Positions 45,303 to 46,113 of a stretch of 46,113 nt of DNA are shown here, in pieces; positions within the stretch are counted from its first letter, which is position 1, and every line of letters starts with the position of its first letter. Source of the DNA: a virus; the IMG/VR virus record IMGVR_UViG_3300011247_000029, positions 1 through 46,113 of that record; one strand, given 5' to 3'. The position numbers were made by a program, and so were the translations under genes. The notes beneath the pieces were generated by a model. It made no database searches. It was not told the DNA's origin and worked only from the letters and a program-made list of their open reading frames with translations.

Positions 45303-46113
45303 TAGCGAGTACCCATCGGCACAACGTCGAGGTCATAGCTCGATAGCTGCCATGAAACATCCGTGGTGGTTTCAAACTTGATGGCCATGTAACGACCTGT
45401 GACGGAACAATCAATTTTTCGATCCGTGCCAATCACAAACGGAAACGGGCCACTCCACGATATGGCATCGCCGCGTTGCATCTGCATACCCACGTAAATG
45501 TTTACCGTGCCGGTGCCGGTCATTCGGGGGTACACTTTTTTAATGCGTTTTATTCTTTGGTCTTCGCCAAAATCCATCCCGGTGCGTTCGACATACGAAG
45601 TCATCGCCGTGCCGTTCAGGGTGTTGGTGTCGTCGCCCACATAAAAGTCGGACTGTAGATTTTCAGTTAGAAGGAGTTTTCTTTCGGTGGGGTTATAAAG
45701 ACGTTCATCCCATACCGTAGTATCAGAATCCCATGTACCACTATCAGAATCCCATGTCTCAGTTTCGGACGGATCAACCACGCCATAGGCAATGTGCGGG
45801 CTGTTGGGGAGTTCTCTAATTCCGACGCTACCATCGCGCCAATTCCAGATAAGTGCCGTGTCGGCGTAGGTGGCCCCTGTGGACGGGAAACAAACCCACA
45901 TTTCATTGTTTTTGTAATTCGGGACAATGAACGACTTTTGATAATTGGTAGAGTCGATATTTCTGAACAACCAGCGACGGCGTTTATTATCCAGAATAGG
46001 CACGATCTGTTGCCCATCATGAACAATCAAATCACCATTGGTCAGGACAATATGTTTTCGCTCAAACGCCTTCATGCAACGCCGGGTTAGAATTCCGGCT
46101 TCGTTGGATATTT
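45302..46113 (-). CDS. Tail hub/stabilisation-like protein, C-terminal half (gene crosses the window ends)
   Basis: Continues in frame from position 1 (see the entry at 1-799) and gives residues 267-536. The first codons here (ATA TCC AAC GAA) follow the shared AAA codon. A start at 46075 would give a 257-residue protein but lacks a ribosome site and is only the internal Met of the full protein. It has beta-rich repeats such as 'TWDSDSGTWDSDTTVWDERL' and ends 'LDVVPMGTR'. It shares its last base with the next gene's start. Confidence 0.78.
   Translation of the reverse strand, partial: ISNEAGILTRRCMKAFERKHIVLTNGDLIVHDGQQIVPILDNKRRRWLFRNIDSTNYQKSFIVPNYKNNEMWVCFPSTGATYADTALIWNWRDGSVGIRELPNSPHIAYGVVDPSETETWDSDSGTWDSDTTVWDERLYNPTERKLLLTENLQSDFYVGDDTNTLNGTAMTSYVERTGMDFGEDQRIKRIKKVYPRMTGTGTVNIYVGMQMQRGDAISWSGPFPFVIGTDRKIDCSVTGRYMAIKFETTTDVSWQLSSYDLDVVPMGTR

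Noticed and set aside
1-46113. Insertion sequence or transposase
   Set aside because: No transposase-like protein and no terminal inverted repeats with target duplications were seen.

Overview
The window reads as one complete genome of a temperate, short-tailed (podovirus-type) tailed phage, 46,113 bp, cut open inside a tail gene. The minus-strand reading frame that runs off position 1 continues in frame from position 46113, so the two ends abut and the molecule is circular, or was assembled from circularly permuted DNA. The head genes (P22-type portal, SU10/BPP-1-type capsid protein, SU10-type adaptor) resemble the Bordetella BPP-1/Bcep22 kind of podovirus. The host is probably a proteobacterium: the putative attP carries the 3' end of a tRNA-Gly(GCC)-like gene, and ribosome sites are of AAGGAG type. 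The exact host cannot be told.

Layout, following the circle. (1) Late virion genes on the minus strand run from terS (14.7 kb) leftward through about a dozen very small genes and a metallophosphoesterase, a nuclease-like gene, terL, portal, scaffold, capsid, decoration candidates, adaptor, tail fibre and tail hub. They cross the cut point into ejection proteins (45.0-40.2 kb) and a lysis cluster (40.2-39.0 kb). (2) A plus-strand block at 14.9-17.5 kb holds small genes, one with a DnaJ domain, several preceded by a hairpin with a TTGCAG loop. (3) A minus-strand tail cassette at 22.98-17.48 kb includes a likely beta-helix tailspike. It lies directly downstream of an antitermination Q-like gene and a candidate late promoter. 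(4) A leftward early/replication operon at 27.1-23.1 kb runs Cro-like, replication protein with a repeat-rich candidate origin, primase zinc domain, helicase, HNH nuclease, VRR-NUC nuclease and Q. (5) A control region at 27.1-28.0 kb holds a repressor-like gene and a small membrane protein between divergent promoters. (6) A rightward early operon at 28.0-33.0 kb holds an AAA+ ATPase, ERF annealing protein, SSB-like protein, excisionase-like protein and tyrosine integrase. (7) A non-coding attP region at 33.0-33.57 kb. (8) An accessory plus-strand operon at 33.6-39.1 kb has two proteins with possible winged-helix parts, small zinc proteins, three AP2-like paralogues, several phage-conserved unknowns and a two-TM protein.

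The genes fit a lambda-like switch drawn in mirror image. One 15-bp operator family (TGTAC-N5-GTACA) sits in both divergent early promoters. Copies or near-copies also occur before xis/int, before the 14.9-kb block, at the 13.9-kb small-gene operon, inside the repressor gene and, weakly, before the accessory operon. This suggests one repressor controls dispersed units. Q-like antitermination would then carry late transcription through several intrinsic terminators in the tail cassette and beyond. Integration at attP would put the accessory operon at one prophage end and integrase at the other, as expected for lysogenic-conversion cargo. No reverse transcriptase, CRISPR array, insertion sequence or complete tRNA gene was seen.
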